Source of the DNA: Chitinilyticum aquatile DSM 21506
GTDB lineage: Bacteria; Pseudomonadota; Gammaproteobacteria; Burkholderiales; Chitinibacteraceae
Reading direction: 5' to 3'
Assembly: GCF_000430805.1 (NCBI RefSeq)
Contig: NZ_AUMS01000011.1
Coordinates: forward strand, 62,001 to 126,000
Length of the DNA stretch: 64,000 bases
The notes under the pieces are model-generated. The model did not search any database, was not told the origin of the DNA, and worked only from the letters and a program-made list of their open reading frames with translations. Both the position numbers and the translations under genes were made by a program. Below, piece by piece: positions 1-8,736 of the stretch. The first letter of the stretch is position 1. Each line of letters starts with the position of its first letter.

Positions 1-59
1 CCCAGCCGCCGCAAGCGGGCAACCTGCAATTTCTGCCTGAGATGCTCTGCACTGCTCAT
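1..59 (-). CDS. 5' end of an unidentified gene, cut by the window edge
   Basis: An ATG at 59 on the minus strand is preceded by AAGGA at a normal distance. The frame stays open to the window edge and encodes MSSAEHLRQKLQVARLRRLG. Nineteen codons are too few to name a family. The call rests only on the ribosome-binding site and open frame. Confidence 0.4.
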   Translation of the reverse strand, partial: MSSAEHLRQKLQVARLRRL

Positions 60-257
60 GCCTGATCCTTGGTCATGCCTGGCAGCGGCACAGCCCTGTG
101 CCACCGCGCTGTAAGCAAGTGTCCGGCAGATGGATTGCGGTGGTCAAGCACCGTGTGGCGGAGCTCACCAGGATGCTACTGACACCACGTTGTCAGGAGC
201 CTGCGTGCATGCTTCATCCCGCTGCACCTGCGGCCCAACATCAACAAGGAGAATCTC

Positions 258-623
258 ATGCACGCCATCAACTGGTTCGAAATTCCGGTACTTGACCTCG
301 AACGCGCCGGCCATTTCTACGCCACCCTGTTTGCCACCCCGCTCACCCGCACCGAGTGCGGCGAGGGCGGTTTCCTGCTGCCCTACCAGGAACCGGGCGT
401 AGGTGGCGCCCTGGTTTCGGGCGAAGGCACACCGGGTCGCACTGGCGTCATGCCCTATCTGAATGCCGACGGCCAGCTTGATACGATGCTCGCGCGCCTG
501 CAGGCGCTGGGCGCCGAACTCGTCTGCCCGAAAACCGAAATCAGCCCCGAAATCGGCCACATGGCGATCTTCATCGACTGCGAAGGCAACCGCATCGGCC
601 TGCATTCGGCTCCCGCCGCCTGA
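258..623 (+). CDS. VOC (glyoxalase/bleomycin-resistance fold) family protein
   Basis: This 121 aa protein has the length and layout of single-domain vicinal-oxygen-chelate proteins. It opens with the typical beta strand (NWFEIPVLDLERAGHFY) and closes with a second half ending IGHMAIFIDCEGNRIGLHS. Family members bind a metal or small hydrophobic ligand and include dioxygenases, isomerases and resistance proteins; the substrate cannot be told here. The start is supported by AAGGAG five bases before the ATG. It stands alone, convergent with the minus-strand rnf/nth operon. The 200 bases before it hold no convincing gene. Confidence 0.85.
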   Translation: MHAINWFEIPVLDLERAGHFYATLFATPLTRTECGEGGFLLPYQEPGVGGALVSGEGTPGRTGVMPYLNADGQLDTMLARLQALGAELVCPKTEISPEIGHMAIFIDCEGNRIGLHSAPAA

Positions 624-703
624 TCGGCCCGCTCCGGCCCGCCAAGCGCCAATGGTGAGACGATGCGGGCCGTGCCAACGCAATGACCGGATGCAATGCA
701 GGC

Positions 704-1273
704 TCAGTCGAGAAAGGCCCCCTGGCTGCGTCCATAGCCGGTGCGCAGGTCGTAGTCACGCTGCGCCTGTGCGGCATTGCTGGTGATGAGCGCCGTTTCC
801 CGGTTTATCGCCGCCTCCAGTGCGTCGCAGGAGGCTGCAGCCGGCATGCCCATGATGCGCTGATCAATCCGCGCGGCAGCGTCGGTCCCGATCTGCACAT
901 GGCCCAGCTCATGTTCCTTGAGGCGCGGTAGAAACACATCAAACCGGGCCTTCTTGGCGGGTGTCGCCTGAATGAGCTGCGGCAGTTGCACGACACAGCG
1001 CACCGTAGTGAGCGAGCTGGCGATCCTGCACTCACCGGATGGCGCACTATTCCAGCGGTAATCCCAGCGCGTATGGCAAGAGGTATAGCCATAGAAGATC
1101 TTTCCCTGCTCGCGAATTGGCGATGCCCGGTTCAGGTCGTCAGCCAGGCGGCCCGTGCCAAGTGCGTATAGCGGATATGGCTCGTATTCGACACTCTGTC
1201 GCAATTCAGCGCCGGCATGGCCGCTCAGCAGAACAGGGACAAGCGCAAACAGCTGCAGCCATGAATGCCGCAT
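704..1273 (-). CDS. DUF922 family putative secreted Zn-dependent protease
   Basis: This protein of about 189 aa has an N-terminal hydrophobic signal (MRHSWLQLFALVPVLLSGHA). Near residue 135 it has HELGH, an HExxH zinc-protease signature, within KEHELGHVQIG, the typical core of DUF922. Conserved cysteines fall around RWNSAPSGEC and TTVRC. It is predicted to be exported. The ATG at 1273 overlaps the end region of nth (stop at 1276), so I prefer it over an upstream start 16 codons earlier inside nth. It appears to be the last gene of the rnf-nth operon. Protease activity is inferred from the motif only. Confidence 0.75.
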   Translation of the reverse strand: MRHSWLQLFALVPVLLSGHAGAELRQSVEYEPYPLYALGTGRLADDLNRASPIREQGKIFYGYTSCHTRWDYRWNSAPSGECRIASSLTTVRCVVQLPQLIQATPAKKARFDVFLPRLKEHELGHVQIGTDAAARIDQRIMGMPAAASCDALEAAINRETALITSNAAQAQRDYDLRTGYGRSQGAFLD

Positions 1274-1275
1274 GA

Positions 1276-1926
1276 TCAGCGGCCTGGCGGCGGAGTTAGC
1301 GGCTTGGATTTGTAGTCGCACACGTCATTGACCACGCATCGCCAGCATTCGGGCTTGCGGGCCTTGCACACGTAGCGGCCGTGCAGAATCAGCCAGTGGT
1401 GCGCGTTCAGCAGGTATTCGGGTGGCGTTACTTTCAGCAGCTTGTCTTCGACCGCGCGCACGTCCTTGCCGGGAGCAAGACCGGTGCGGTTGCCCAGGCG
1501 GAAGATATGCGTATCGACGGCAATCGTCGGCACGCCGAATGCGGTATTGAGCACCACGTTCGCGGTCTTGCGGCCGACGCCGGGCAGGGCCTCAAGGCTT
1601 TCGCGGTCGCGCGGCACTTCACCGCCGTGCTGTTCGATCAGGATGCGACAGGTCTCCAGCAGATGCTTCGCCTTGCTGCGAAACAAACCGATGGTATTGA
1701 TGTAGGACTCAAGCCCCTCCTGGCCAAGCGCCAGTATCCCCGCCGGGGTATTGGCAACCGGGAACAGGATTTTCGTCGCCTTGTTCACACCGACATCGGT
1801 CGCCTGCGCGGAAAGCAACACCGCAGTGAGCAGCTCGAACGGCGTGCTGTAATTCAGCTCGGTGGTCGGATTCGGATCCAGCTCGGCCAGCCTGGCGTAG
1901 AAAATGCGGCGGGTTTCCTTGTTCAT
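1276..1926 (-). CDS. nth: endonuclease III, DNA glycosylase/AP lyase
   Basis: This base-excision repair enzyme removes oxidised pyrimidines and nicks abasic sites. At 216 aa it is the usual length. It shows the helix-hairpin-helix LPGVGRKTANVVLN with the catalytic Lys, the catalytic Asp in VDTHIFRL, and the C-terminal 4Fe-4S loop with cysteines spaced as in CKARKPECWRCVVNDVC. It follows the rnf genes, as in E. coli rsxABCDGE-nth, and its start overlaps the upstream small membrane gene by four bases, which suggests translational coupling. Confidence 0.97.
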   Translation of the reverse strand: MNKETRRIFYARLAELDPNPTTELNYSTPFELLTAVLLSAQATDVGVNKATKILFPVANTPAGILALGQEGLESYINTIGLFRSKAKHLLETCRILIEQHGGEVPRDRESLEALPGVGRKTANVVLNTAFGVPTIAVDTHIFRLGNRTGLAPGKDVRAVEDKLLKVTPPEYLLNAHHWLILHGRYVCKARKPECWRCVVNDVCDYKSKPLTPPPGR

Positions 1927-2171
1927 GACTGCGCCTCCCGCTCCTTGCGCTCCATCTCGCGCAGATCTTCGTCAATCCCGTCAAACGGTGCCGACATCAC
2001 CCGCAGATAAAGACGGATGGCGTACCCGAACAGCGCAACGCAAAGAATCAGTAATGTCCAGCGTCCCCAGCTTCCGGCCGACATCAGAAACCACACCAGC
2101 CCGAGCACCAGCAGGTAGGCCAGGCCCTCGGCGATCAGGGGCAGAATGCGGAAAGGCAATGCACCTTTCAT
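1923..2171 (-). CDS. small two-helix membrane protein between rnfE and nth
   Basis: This 82 aa protein has two predicted transmembrane segments (about residues 13-33 and 37-56) and a charged C-terminal tail (DEDLREMERKERE). I do not recognise the family. It starts ten bases after rnfE ends and overlaps the nth start in an ATGA arrangement, so it is almost certainly translated and part of the rnf-nth operon. A role in the Rnf complex would be a guess from position. Confidence 0.75.
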   Translation of the reverse strand: MKGALPFRILPLIAEGLAYLLVLGLVWFLMSAGSWGRWTLLILCVALFGYAIRLYLRVMSAPFDGIDEDLREMERKEREAQS

Positions 2172-2181
2172 GGCAGCAAAC

Positions 2182-2904
2182 TCAGCAGTGGCTCTGGCCT
2201 TCGACTAGGCCCGCCGGCTCGGCCGCTTTCGCTGCGAGCCTGGCGCGGGCTTCGGCACGACGATCCAGCGCCATCTTGCCGGCAATCAGGAAACCCAGGC
2301 CGATAAAGGCGCCCGGAGGCAGGATGGCCAGCAAAAACTGGTAGTTCCATTCGGCAGGGATGACGTGAATCACCCAGCTTTTTGCGGCCGGACCAAACAC
2401 CAAATCAATGCCGGACAAGAGCGTGCCCTTGCCGATCAGCTCGCGACCGGCTCCCAGAATACCGAGCACCACGGTGAGGCCGATGCCCATGAAAAAGCCA
2501 TCCAGCGCAGAATGCGCGACGCCGTTCTTCGACGCAAACGCTTCGGCGCGCGCCAGCACGATGCAGTTGGTGGTGATCAGCGGGATGAAAATCCCCAGCA
2601 CCACGTATAGATCGTGGACATACGAATTCATCAGCAGATCGACCATCGTCACCAGCGCGGCGATGATCAGGATGAAGATCGGACTGCGCAGTTCGTTCGG
2701 AACGAATTCACGGATTGCGGCAATTGCGGCGCCAGAGACCAGCATCACCAGACTGGTCGCCAGCCCCAGCGAGACGCCATTGATGATGTTGTTCGACATC
2801 ACCAGCACCGGGCACATGCCGAGAATGGCAACCACGCCCTGGTTCTGCTTCCAGATGCTGTTGTGAATGATGGCCTTGGCTTCGGCCCAGCTCATGATGC
2901 TCAT
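2182..2904 (-). CDS. rnfE: Rnf/Rsx electron transport complex subunit E
   Basis: RnfE is an integral membrane subunit of the ion-pumping NADH/ferredoxin oxidoreductase complex and the paralogue of RnfA. The 240 aa protein has about six transmembrane helices. It carries the family signatures GMCPVLVMSNNIINGVSLG and GIFIPLITTNCIVLARAEAFA, the latter including the conserved membrane cysteine. It lies after rnfG in the normal gene order. The C-terminal tail is basic and Ala-rich. Confidence 0.96.
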   Translation of the reverse strand: MSIMSWAEAKAIIHNSIWKQNQGVVAILGMCPVLVMSNNIINGVSLGLATSLVMLVSGAAIAAIREFVPNELRSPIFILIIAALVTMVDLLMNSYVHDLYVVLGIFIPLITTNCIVLARAEAFASKNGVAHSALDGFFMGIGLTVVLGILGAGRELIGKGTLLSGIDLVFGPAAKSWVIHVIPAEWNYQFLLAILPPGAFIGLGFLIAGKMALDRRAEARARLAAKAAEPAGLVEGQSHC

Positions 2905-2917
2905 CGCGTTTCTCCGT

Positions 2918-3544
2918 TTACGCGCCGAACAGGCTGGCGCGCTGCTCGTTCACGAAACCCAGTACATTGTGCACGGCCTTGACGACCGCTCGCGGGCTGA
3001 TGGTGGCGCCGGCGGTCGAATCGAACTGGCCGCCATCCTTTTTCACTTTCCAGCCGTTATCAGCCGGATTCGTCAGCGACTTGCCGCCAAACTGTTCGCT
3101 CCAGGCCGATTTCGCTGCATCGATGTAGTCACCCAGCCCCGGGGTTTCCTTGTGCGCGATGACGCGTACGCCCTGCACCACGCCATCGCGGTTCACGCCG
3201 ACCAGCAGCTTGATCTTGCCGGAATAGCCATCGGGCGCCACGGTTTCGATGACGGCGGCGACGGTCTTGCCGTCTTTTTTCGCCAGATAGATCTGGCAAC
3301 CGGCCTCGTTATTAAGCCGTTTGCAATCCGCTGAGCTTGCCGCCTTCACATCCTGCAGCAGATTGTTGTCGTAACTGCCCTTGGGCAGCACCTGCGCCAG
3401 CAAGGCGGTTTTGGCATCCAGCTCGTTCTTCTGCACGATGTTGCGCGTGAAGGTGTACGTGCCTGCCATCAGCGCGGTAAATACGACGGAGAAGGCCAGC
3501 AGGGTCAGCGCGCCACGCGTGCTGTTTTTCAGCATGGTTTTCAT
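2918..3544 (-). CDS. rnfG: Rnf/Rsx electron transport complex subunit G
   Basis: RnfG is a periplasm-facing flavoprotein that carries covalently bound FMN. The 208 aa sequence has one N-terminal membrane anchor (about residues 12-32). The C-terminal flavinylation motif is seen as STAGATISPRAVVKAV, where the Thr of GAT would bind FMN. GYSGKIKLLVGVN and KETPGLGDYID are typical family blocks. Its start overlaps the rnfD stop by four bases. Confidence 0.96.
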   Translation of the reverse strand: MKTMLKNSTRGALTLLAFSVVFTALMAGTYTFTRNIVQKNELDAKTALLAQVLPKGSYDNNLLQDVKAASSADCKRLNNEAGCQIYLAKKDGKTVAAVIETVAPDGYSGKIKLLVGVNRDGVVQGVRVIAHKETPGLGDYIDAAKSAWSEQFGGKSLTNPADNGWKVKKDGGQFDSTAGATISPRAVVKAVHNVLGFVNEQRASLFGA

Positions 3545-4602
3545 GGTTTCGCCCCCTTCTTGCTGCTGTCGTTCTGTTTGGCCTTGCGGCCAAAGACTGC
3601 CGGCTGCGTGTACTGGTCAATAAACGGCGCGGCAATATTCAGGATGATCACGGCAAAGGCCACGCCATCGGGGTAACCGCCAAACACGCGGATCAGGTAG
3701 GTCAGCACGCCAATGCTGGCGCCGAAAATCAGGCGGCCGCGCGGCGTGGTCGGGCCGGATACCGGATCGGTAATAATGAAGAAGGCGCCCAGCATCGCCG
3801 CACCGCCAAACAGATGGAAGAGCGGCGAGGTGTAGTGGTTGGGGTCGTACAGATGCATGGCTGCGGCCATCAGGCCAAGCCCCGCGATGAAGGACAGCGG
3901 CGTCTGCCAGGGAATGATGCGGCTGAAAAGCAGATACAGGCCCCCGGCCAGATAGGCGAGCGCAATCCAGCCCATCTGGCTGGGCAGCAGGCCGCCACTG
4001 GTGAACAGGGTTGTCTGCAGCACGTCCCCCAGCCCACCGTGCTGGATCAGCACCGTTTTCACCGTATCCAGCGGCGTAGCCGACGCAATCGCGTCAAAGC
4101 CGATGCCGCCCGGCAGCCTGCCGGTAAAGATGTACGCCAGCTGTGCGCCGGCATCGAGTGGGCCGGACTGCAGCGCCAGCGGCGCAGCCCAGCGCGACAT
4201 CTGCGCCGGAAACGACACGATCATCACCGCAAAGCCGATCATCGCCGGGTTGAACGGATTCTGCCCGAGACCACCGTAGAGATGCTTGGCCACGGCAATG
4301 GCGATAAGGGTTGCCAGTACCACCATCCACCAGGCTCCCAGCGGCGGCAGGGACAAGGCCAGCAGCCAGGCGGTGACAATCGCCGAGCCATCCAGCAAGA
4401 AAGGCTTGACCGGGTACTTGCGCAGCTTCAGGCAGGCCGCTTCTGTAGCCAGCGCAGTCAGCGTGGCCAGCGTGAGCTGCACCAGAATGCCGATGCCGAA
4501 CACATGCACATACACGGCAATCGCCGGCAGCAAGGCGGCAGCCACTTTCAGCATCACCACCTGCAGCGGCGTCGGCTTAACAAAAAATGGGGAAGTAATC
4601 AT
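3541..4602 (-). CDS. rnfD: Rnf/Rsx electron transport complex subunit D
   Basis: RnfD is the large membrane subunit with covalent FMN. The 353 aa polytopic protein starts SPFFVKPTPLQVVMLKVAAAL. It contains GGLGQNPFNPAMIGFA and the conserved block ITDPVSGPTTPRGRLIFG, whose Thr is the family's flavin attachment region. The ATG lies ten bases after an alpha/beta hydrolase gene that separates it from rnfC. That insertion is not part of the classical rnfABCDGE order. Confidence 0.96.
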   Translation of the reverse strand: MITSPFFVKPTPLQVVMLKVAAALLPAIAVYVHVFGIGILVQLTLATLTALATEAACLKLRKYPVKPFLLDGSAIVTAWLLALSLPPLGAWWMVVLATLIAIAVAKHLYGGLGQNPFNPAMIGFAVMIVSFPAQMSRWAAPLALQSGPLDAGAQLAYIFTGRLPGGIGFDAIASATPLDTVKTVLIQHGGLGDVLQTTLFTSGGLLPSQMGWIALAYLAGGLYLLFSRIIPWQTPLSFIAGLGLMAAAMHLYDPNHYTSPLFHLFGGAAMLGAFFIITDPVSGPTTPRGRLIFGASIGVLTYLIRVFGGYPDGVAFAVIILNIAAPFIDQYTQPAVFGRKAKQNDSSKKGAKP

Positions 4603-4612
4603 CGTTGGTCCA

Positions 4613-5155
4613 TTACTCGGTCACGGACTGCGTTTGCAATTGTTCAAACAGCACCCAGCCCTGCGGCCAGTCGCCCAGTTTCGATTCGGCGTTGATGTGG
4701 CCAGCCTCGCCCGCATCGACCAGCTGCGCCCCCCAGGCGGCAGCCAGGGTTTCGCTGAAATCGAAAGCGGCATAAGGATCATTGCGGCTGGCGACAAGCA
4801 GGCTGGCAAACGGCAGTTGTGCCAGCTCCAGCGAGGCAAAACTCGCGGCGGCAGCAGGGAAACCGGTACGCCAGGGATTGGGGGGCGCTACCATCAAGGC
4901 CGCGGCGACCTTGCCGGCATCATGCCGCGCAGCCCAGTGCGCCACCAGCAGACAGCCAAGGCTGTGGGCGACCAGATATACCGGCGCAGCGGCAGCGGCA
5001 ACCGCGGCATCCAGCGTCGCGACCCACTCGGCAACAGCCGGCTGCTCCCAGCTTTGCTGTTCCACGCGGACAAGCCCCGGGTACAAGGCTTCCCAGCGGC
5101 TTTGCCAGTGCGATGCGCCCGAACCCTGATAGCCCGGCAGGATCAGCACACTCAT
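4613..5155 (-). CDS. RBBP9/YdeN-type alpha/beta serine hydrolase inside the rnf operon
   Basis: This 180 aa single-domain hydrolase begins with the family strand [21 protein letters not shown]. It has the nucleophile elbow AHSLGCLLVAHW (Ser of GxSxG-like HSLG) and ends with the catalytic His region DAGEAGHINAESKLGDWPQG. RBBP9/YdeN proteins are small cytosolic hydrolases of poorly known substrate. Its ATG overlaps the rnfC stop as ATGA, and rnfD follows ten bases later, so it is tightly embedded in the rnf operon. No Rnf-related function is established for this family as far as I know. Confidence 0.9.
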   Translation of the reverse strand: MSVLILPGYQGSGASHWQSRWEALYPGLVRVEQQSWEQPAVAEWVATLDAAVAAAAAPVYLVAHSLGCLLVAHWAARHDAGKVAAALMVAPPNPWRTGFPAAAASFASLELAQLPFASLLVASRNDPYAAFDFSETLAAAWGAQLVDAGEAGHINAESKLGDWPQGWVLFEQLQTQSVTE

Positions 5156-7422
5156 GCCTCGCCGCCCTCTTTGGCCGCCTTGCGTGCCTTGGCGGCTTCC
5201 ATCGCGGCACGAATCTTGGCGGCCTTGTCCGGATCGATGGCAGGTTTTGCCTGGGTATCCACCTGCCCCACTTCACTCGCAAGGGCCGCGGACGCAGCCC
5301 CTGCAGGGGTATCAGTCGGCACGGCTGGCGCAGGTGCGCGGCCTTCCTTCTTGGCCTTGGCGGCTTCCATCGCTGCGCGGATTTTCGCGGCCTTTTCGGG
5401 ATCGAGAGCAGGTTTAGATGGGGTATCAACCTGCACCTCTTCATTTGCAAGGGATCCAGCAACCTCCCCGACGGGGGTATTATCCGATACAGAGGGCGCG
5501 AGGGCGCGTCCTTCCTTCTTGGCCTTCGCAGCTTCCATCGCTGCGCGGATTTTTGCAGCCTTTTCCGGATCGATGGCCGCTTTGGCGACAGGCTCGGTCG
5601 CATCGGCAGCAGGCGCTGTCACGCCACCGTCAGTGGCGGCCTTGCGTGCTTTGGCCGCTTCCATCGCGGCACGAATCTTGGCGGCCTTTTCCTCGTCCAG
5701 CGCAGCGGCCGGCTTGGTCGCCGGCGTTTCGCCACCCGCTTCAGCAGCAGCCCTGGCGGCCTTCTTGGCAGCGGCGGCTTCCATCGCGGCGCGGATTTTG
5801 GCGGCCTTGTCGTCGTCGACACTCACGGCTGGCGCAGCGGTCTCGTTAGCGGGCGCGGCACCGGCCTTCGCGGCTGCGGCGCGCTCCATCGCCGCCTTGA
5901 TCTTGGCGGCCTTGTCCGGATCAACCGCAGCCGCGGCAGCTTCCGGCTTGGGCGCGGCGCGCGCAGCGAGGCGTGCGGCCTTTTCTTCCTGCTCCCGCTC
6001 TTCGCGGAACTGCTTGAATTCGTGACGCTGCCGCGCCAGATCGGCGGCTTTCTTGGCCGATTCGGCAGCCCAGATTTCCGACTTGGCAAAGCGGTAATAA
6101 TCGACCAACTGGATGCTGGACGGGCAGACATAGGCGCACGCCCCGCATTCGATGCAGTCAAACAGGTTCCATTCCTGCGCCTTGCCGAAATTCTTGCTGC
6201 GCGAGAACCAGTACAGGTCCATCGGCTGCAGTTCCTGCGGGCAGGCCGTCGCGCATTCGCCGCAGCGGATGCACGGCATTTCCGGCGCCTTAGTAGGGAA
6301 ATGCGCGGCAGAGCGCGCGATCACGCAGTTTCCCGCCTTGGTCAAACCCACCTGGGTATCAGGCAGCTCGAAGCCCATCATCGGGCCGCCATAGATATAC
6401 CCCTCGGAATCACTCTGATTTCCAGCAAAATCGAGCAGATCGGCAATCGGTGTACCGATCAGCGCCTCGACATTGCCCGCACGCGCGACATTGCCGGTCA
6501 GCGTCACAATCCGGCTGATGACCGGCTCGGCATGCTCCAGCGCACGGAAAATGGTGTAAACCGTCGCCACGTTGAAACACTGCACGCCCAGATCGGTCGA
6601 GCGCACGCCGCTGGGGACTTCCTTGTTGGTCAAGAGCTTGATCAGCTGCTTGGCGCCGCCCGAGGGGTACAGCGTCGGCACCACCACCACATGGGCATTG
6701 CCAATGTCGCTGGCCGCCAGCGCTTCGCGCATGGCCGCGACAGCCTCGGGCTTGTTGTCCTCGATACCAACCAGCACCTGCCGGGCGACCAGCAACTGAG
6801 CGACAATCGCAATGCCGGCGACGATCTCGCCGGCGCGTTCGCGCATCAGCCGGTCATCACAAGTGATGAAGGGTTCGCATTCCGCGCCGTTGATGACCAG
6901 TGTTTCCAGCCCATCGCGGCCGCCGAGCTTCAGGTGCGAGGGGAACACCGCGCCGCCCAGTCCCACCACTCCCATGTCGCGCAGATAGTCGCGAATAGTC
7001 TTGCCGTCACCGTTGGCGAGGGCTGCACGCCAGTCGAGTGGCGTGCGATCGCCCCAGACATCGAAGCCGTCAGTTTCAATCGTCACGCACAGCTCAGCCA
7101 AGCCCGAGGGGTGGGCGACCACCTGCTCATCAATGGCGACCACGGTTCCCGAGGTCGGCGCATGCACCGCGACGGAAACGGTGCCGTCGGCAGCAGCGAG
7201 AAGCTGGCCTTTTTTGACCAGATCACCGACTGCCACACGGCACTTGGCACGATTGCCGATGCTCTGCTGCAGCGGAACAACAAGCCGCGCCGGCAGCGGA
7301 GCCGGCACAATCGGTGCAGCATTCGACAGATGCTTCATTTCCGGCGGATGCACGCCGCCGTGGAAACGGTAAACGGGCTGGGTATTGGCAGGCAGGCTTG
7401 CTTTCATGGCGGGCGCGTTCAT
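5152..7422 (-). CDS. rnfC: Rnf/Rsx electron transport complex subunit C with long repeat-rich C terminus
   Basis: RnfC is the NADH-binding, FMN-containing subunit. The N-terminal about 360 aa hold the NADH/FMN domain ([31 protein letters not shown]). Two 4Fe-4S clusters follow in [12 protein letters not shown] and [12 protein letters not shown]. After about residue 490 there is a charged Ala/Lys/Glu-rich tail with six copies of a [16 protein letters not shown]-like unit. The total of 756 aa is long for a bacterial RnfC, although E. coli RsxC also has a repetitive tail. I chose the ATG at 7422 because it overlaps the rnfB stop (ATGA); an upstream in-frame start lies inside rnfB. Confidence 0.95.
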   Translation of the reverse strand: MNAPAMKASLPANTQPVYRFHGGVHPPEMKHLSNAAPIVPAPLPARLVVPLQQSIGNRAKCRVAVGDLVKKGQLLAAADGTVSVAVHAPTSGTVVAIDEQVVAHPSGLAELCVTIETDGFDVWGDRTPLDWRAALANGDGKTIRDYLRDMGVVGLGGAVFPSHLKLGGRDGLETLVINGAECEPFITCDDRLMRERAGEIVAGIAIVAQLLVARQVLVGIEDNKPEAVAAMREALAASDIGNAHVVVVPTLYPSGGAKQLIKLLTNKEVPSGVRSTDLGVQCFNVATVYTIFRALEHAEPVISRIVTLTGNVARAGNVEALIGTPIADLLDFAGNQSDSEGYIYGGPMMGFELPDTQVGLTKAGNCVIARSAAHFPTKAPEMPCIRCGECATACPQELQPMDLYWFSRSKNFGKAQEWNLFDCIECGACAYVCPSSIQLVDYYRFAKSEIWAAESAKKAADLARQRHEFKQFREEREQEEKAARLAARAAPKPEAAAAAVDPDKAAKIKAAMERAAAAKAGAAPANETAAPAVSVDDDKAAKIRAAMEAAAAKKAARAAAEAGGETPATKPAAALDEEKAAKIRAAMEAAKARKAATDGGVTAPAADATEPVAKAAIDPEKAAKIRAAMEAAKAKKEGRALAPSVSDNTPVGEVAGSLANEEVQVDTPSKPALDPEKAAKIRAAMEAAKAKKEGRAPAPAVPTDTPAGAASAALASEVGQVDTQAKPAIDPDKAAKIRAAMEAAKARKAAKEGGEA
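5170..5930 (-). repeat. six degenerate repeats encoding the RnfC tail
   Basis: Six copies of a unit of about 57 bases encode [18 protein letters not shown]. They lie near 5178-5238, 5346-5404, 5516-5572, 5638-5697, 5758-5817 and 5864-5928. The spacers are Pro/Ala/Thr-rich, and the pitch grows toward the C terminus from about 105 to 170 bases. The copies nearest the stop are the most alike, which suggests recent duplication. The units should form amphipathic, coiled-coil-prone helices. Confidence 0.9.
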
Positions 7423-7985
7423 GCGGTCACCTTCAGCTTGATCACGGGGTAGCGCCACTTCCACGACTGCACGGTTTCGCCAACCGGCTGCATGGAAATG
7501 CAATCGACCGGACAGGGGGCGAGACACAGTTCGCAGCCGGTACATTCTTTTTCAATGATGGTATGCATGTGCTTGGCCGCGCCGACAATGGCATCCACCG
7601 GACAGGCCTGGATGCACAGCGTGCAGCCGATGCAGGTGTTCTCATCGATGACCGCGACACTCTTGGGTTTCTCTTCGCCGTTTTCCGCATTCAGTGGCTT
7701 GAAATCGACCCCCAGCAGGTCGGCGAGCTTGCGCACGCCATCGTCCCCTCCGGGCGGGCACTGGTTGATGTCAGCCTCGCCGTCGGCAATTGCGGTCGCG
7801 TAGGGCTTGCAGCCGGGAAAGCCGCACTGGCCGCATTGCGTCTGCGGCAGGATCGCGTCGATCTTGTCGACGAGCGGGTCTTCGTCAACCTTGTACTTGA
7901 TGGCCGCCCAGCCCAGCACGGCGCCCAGGATCACGGCCAGTACGGCCATCAGCGCAACGGCAAGCAGAAAACTCATGTCATGCAA
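7419..7985 (-). CDS. rnfB: Rnf/Rsx electron transport complex subunit B (ferredoxin-like)
   Basis: RnfB passes electrons between ferredoxin and the rest of the Rnf complex. The 188 aa protein has an N-terminal membrane helix. A 4Fe-4S domain follows with cysteines in [13 protein letters not shown] and NQCPPGG, then two ferredoxin clusters in [12 protein letters not shown] and [12 protein letters not shown]. Its stop overlaps the rnfC start. It begins six bases after rnfA. Confidence 0.97.
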   Translation of the reverse strand: MHDMSFLLAVALMAVLAVILGAVLGWAAIKYKVDEDPLVDKIDAILPQTQCGQCGFPGCKPYATAIADGEADINQCPPGGDDGVRKLADLLGVDFKPLNAENGEEKPKSVAVIDENTCIGCTLCIQACPVDAIVGAAKHMHTIIEKECTGCELCLAPCPVDCISMQPVGETVQSWKWRYPVIKLKVTA

Positions 7986-7991
7986 CCTTAT

Positions 7992-8570
7992 TTAAACCAG
8001 GCCGGCAAAGCCCATGAAGGCCAGACTCATCAGCCCGGCCGTAATGAAGGCAATCGGCGTTCCCTTGAACGCCGCCGGAATGTCGGCCCCCTCCAGCCGC
8101 TCGCGGATCGACGCGAACAGGATCAGGATCAGCGAAAAACCGAGTGCCGAGCCGAAACCGAAAACCAGCGATTCGACAAAGCCATATTTGGCGGCCGAAT
8201 TGATCAGCGGTACACCCAGCACCGCGCAGTTGGTGGTAATCAGCGGCAGGTAGATACCCAGCACCTGGTACAGCACCGGGCTGGTCTTGTGGATGAACAT
8301 CTCGGTGAACTGCACGATGGCGGCAATCATCACGATGAAGGCCAGGGTGCGCAGGTATTCGAGTTGCCACGCAATCAGCAGCTGGTCAATCAGCCAGGAG
8401 GTGCCGGACGCGAGCGTCAACACGAAAGCGGTGGCGAGGCCCATGCCGATCGAGGCCTCCAGCTTTTTGGACACCCCCATGAAGGGGCAGAGGCCGAGAA
8501 TGCGCACCAGCACCACATTGTTGACCAGCACCGCGCCAATCAGCAGCAAGACATAATGACTGAAATCCAT
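7992..8570 (-). CDS. rnfA: Rnf/Rsx electron transport complex subunit A
   Basis: RnfA is an integral membrane subunit paralogous to RnfE. The 192 aa protein has six predicted helices. It carries the signatures [20 protein letters not shown] and [18 protein letters not shown], each with a conserved membrane cysteine that binds the shared iron-sulfur site in the complex. It is the first gene of the operon and lies downstream of a plausible sigma-70 promoter. Confidence 0.96.
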   Translation of the reverse strand: MDFSHYVLLLIGAVLVNNVVLVRILGLCPFMGVSKKLEASIGMGLATAFVLTLASGTSWLIDQLLIAWQLEYLRTLAFIVMIAAIVQFTEMFIHKTSPVLYQVLGIYLPLITTNCAVLGVPLINSAAKYGFVESLVFGFGSALGFSLILILFASIRERLEGADIPAAFKGTPIAFITAGLMSLAFMGFAGLV

Positions 8571-8615
8571 GACGGGTAGCGGATCCTATGCAGGCAATGG
8601 TCTGACAAGAGCAGG

Positions 8616-8645
8616 ATTATCAGCCCATATCAGCACTTTCATCAA
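8616..8645 (-). promoter_or_regulatory. candidate sigma-70 promoter of the rnf operon
   Basis: On the minus strand, TTGATG (8645-8640) and TGATAAT (8622-8616) are separated by 17 bases, about 45 bases before the rnfA start. The 166-base gap between rnfA and the 3' end of pyrD leaves room for it. Judged by eye only. Confidence 0.4.
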
Positions 8646-8736
8646 TAACGACTGGAACTATCCAAATAACCGATAAACTTCATAGAGTGCGGCGATCAGG
8701 AGGCGGATGCATGCAGCATGCCGCCACCTGCAAGAC

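Noticed and set aside
60-257. Short overlapping frames before the VOC gene
   Set aside because: They have no ribosome-binding site or recognisable product. The VOC start at 258 is well supported.
4819-7452. Very long open frame on the plus strand opposite rnfC and its hydrolase neighbour
   Set aside because: It is antisense to clearly conserved coding sequence. Long antisense frames are expected in GC-rich, Ala/Lys-repeat DNA, and its protein has no domain character.
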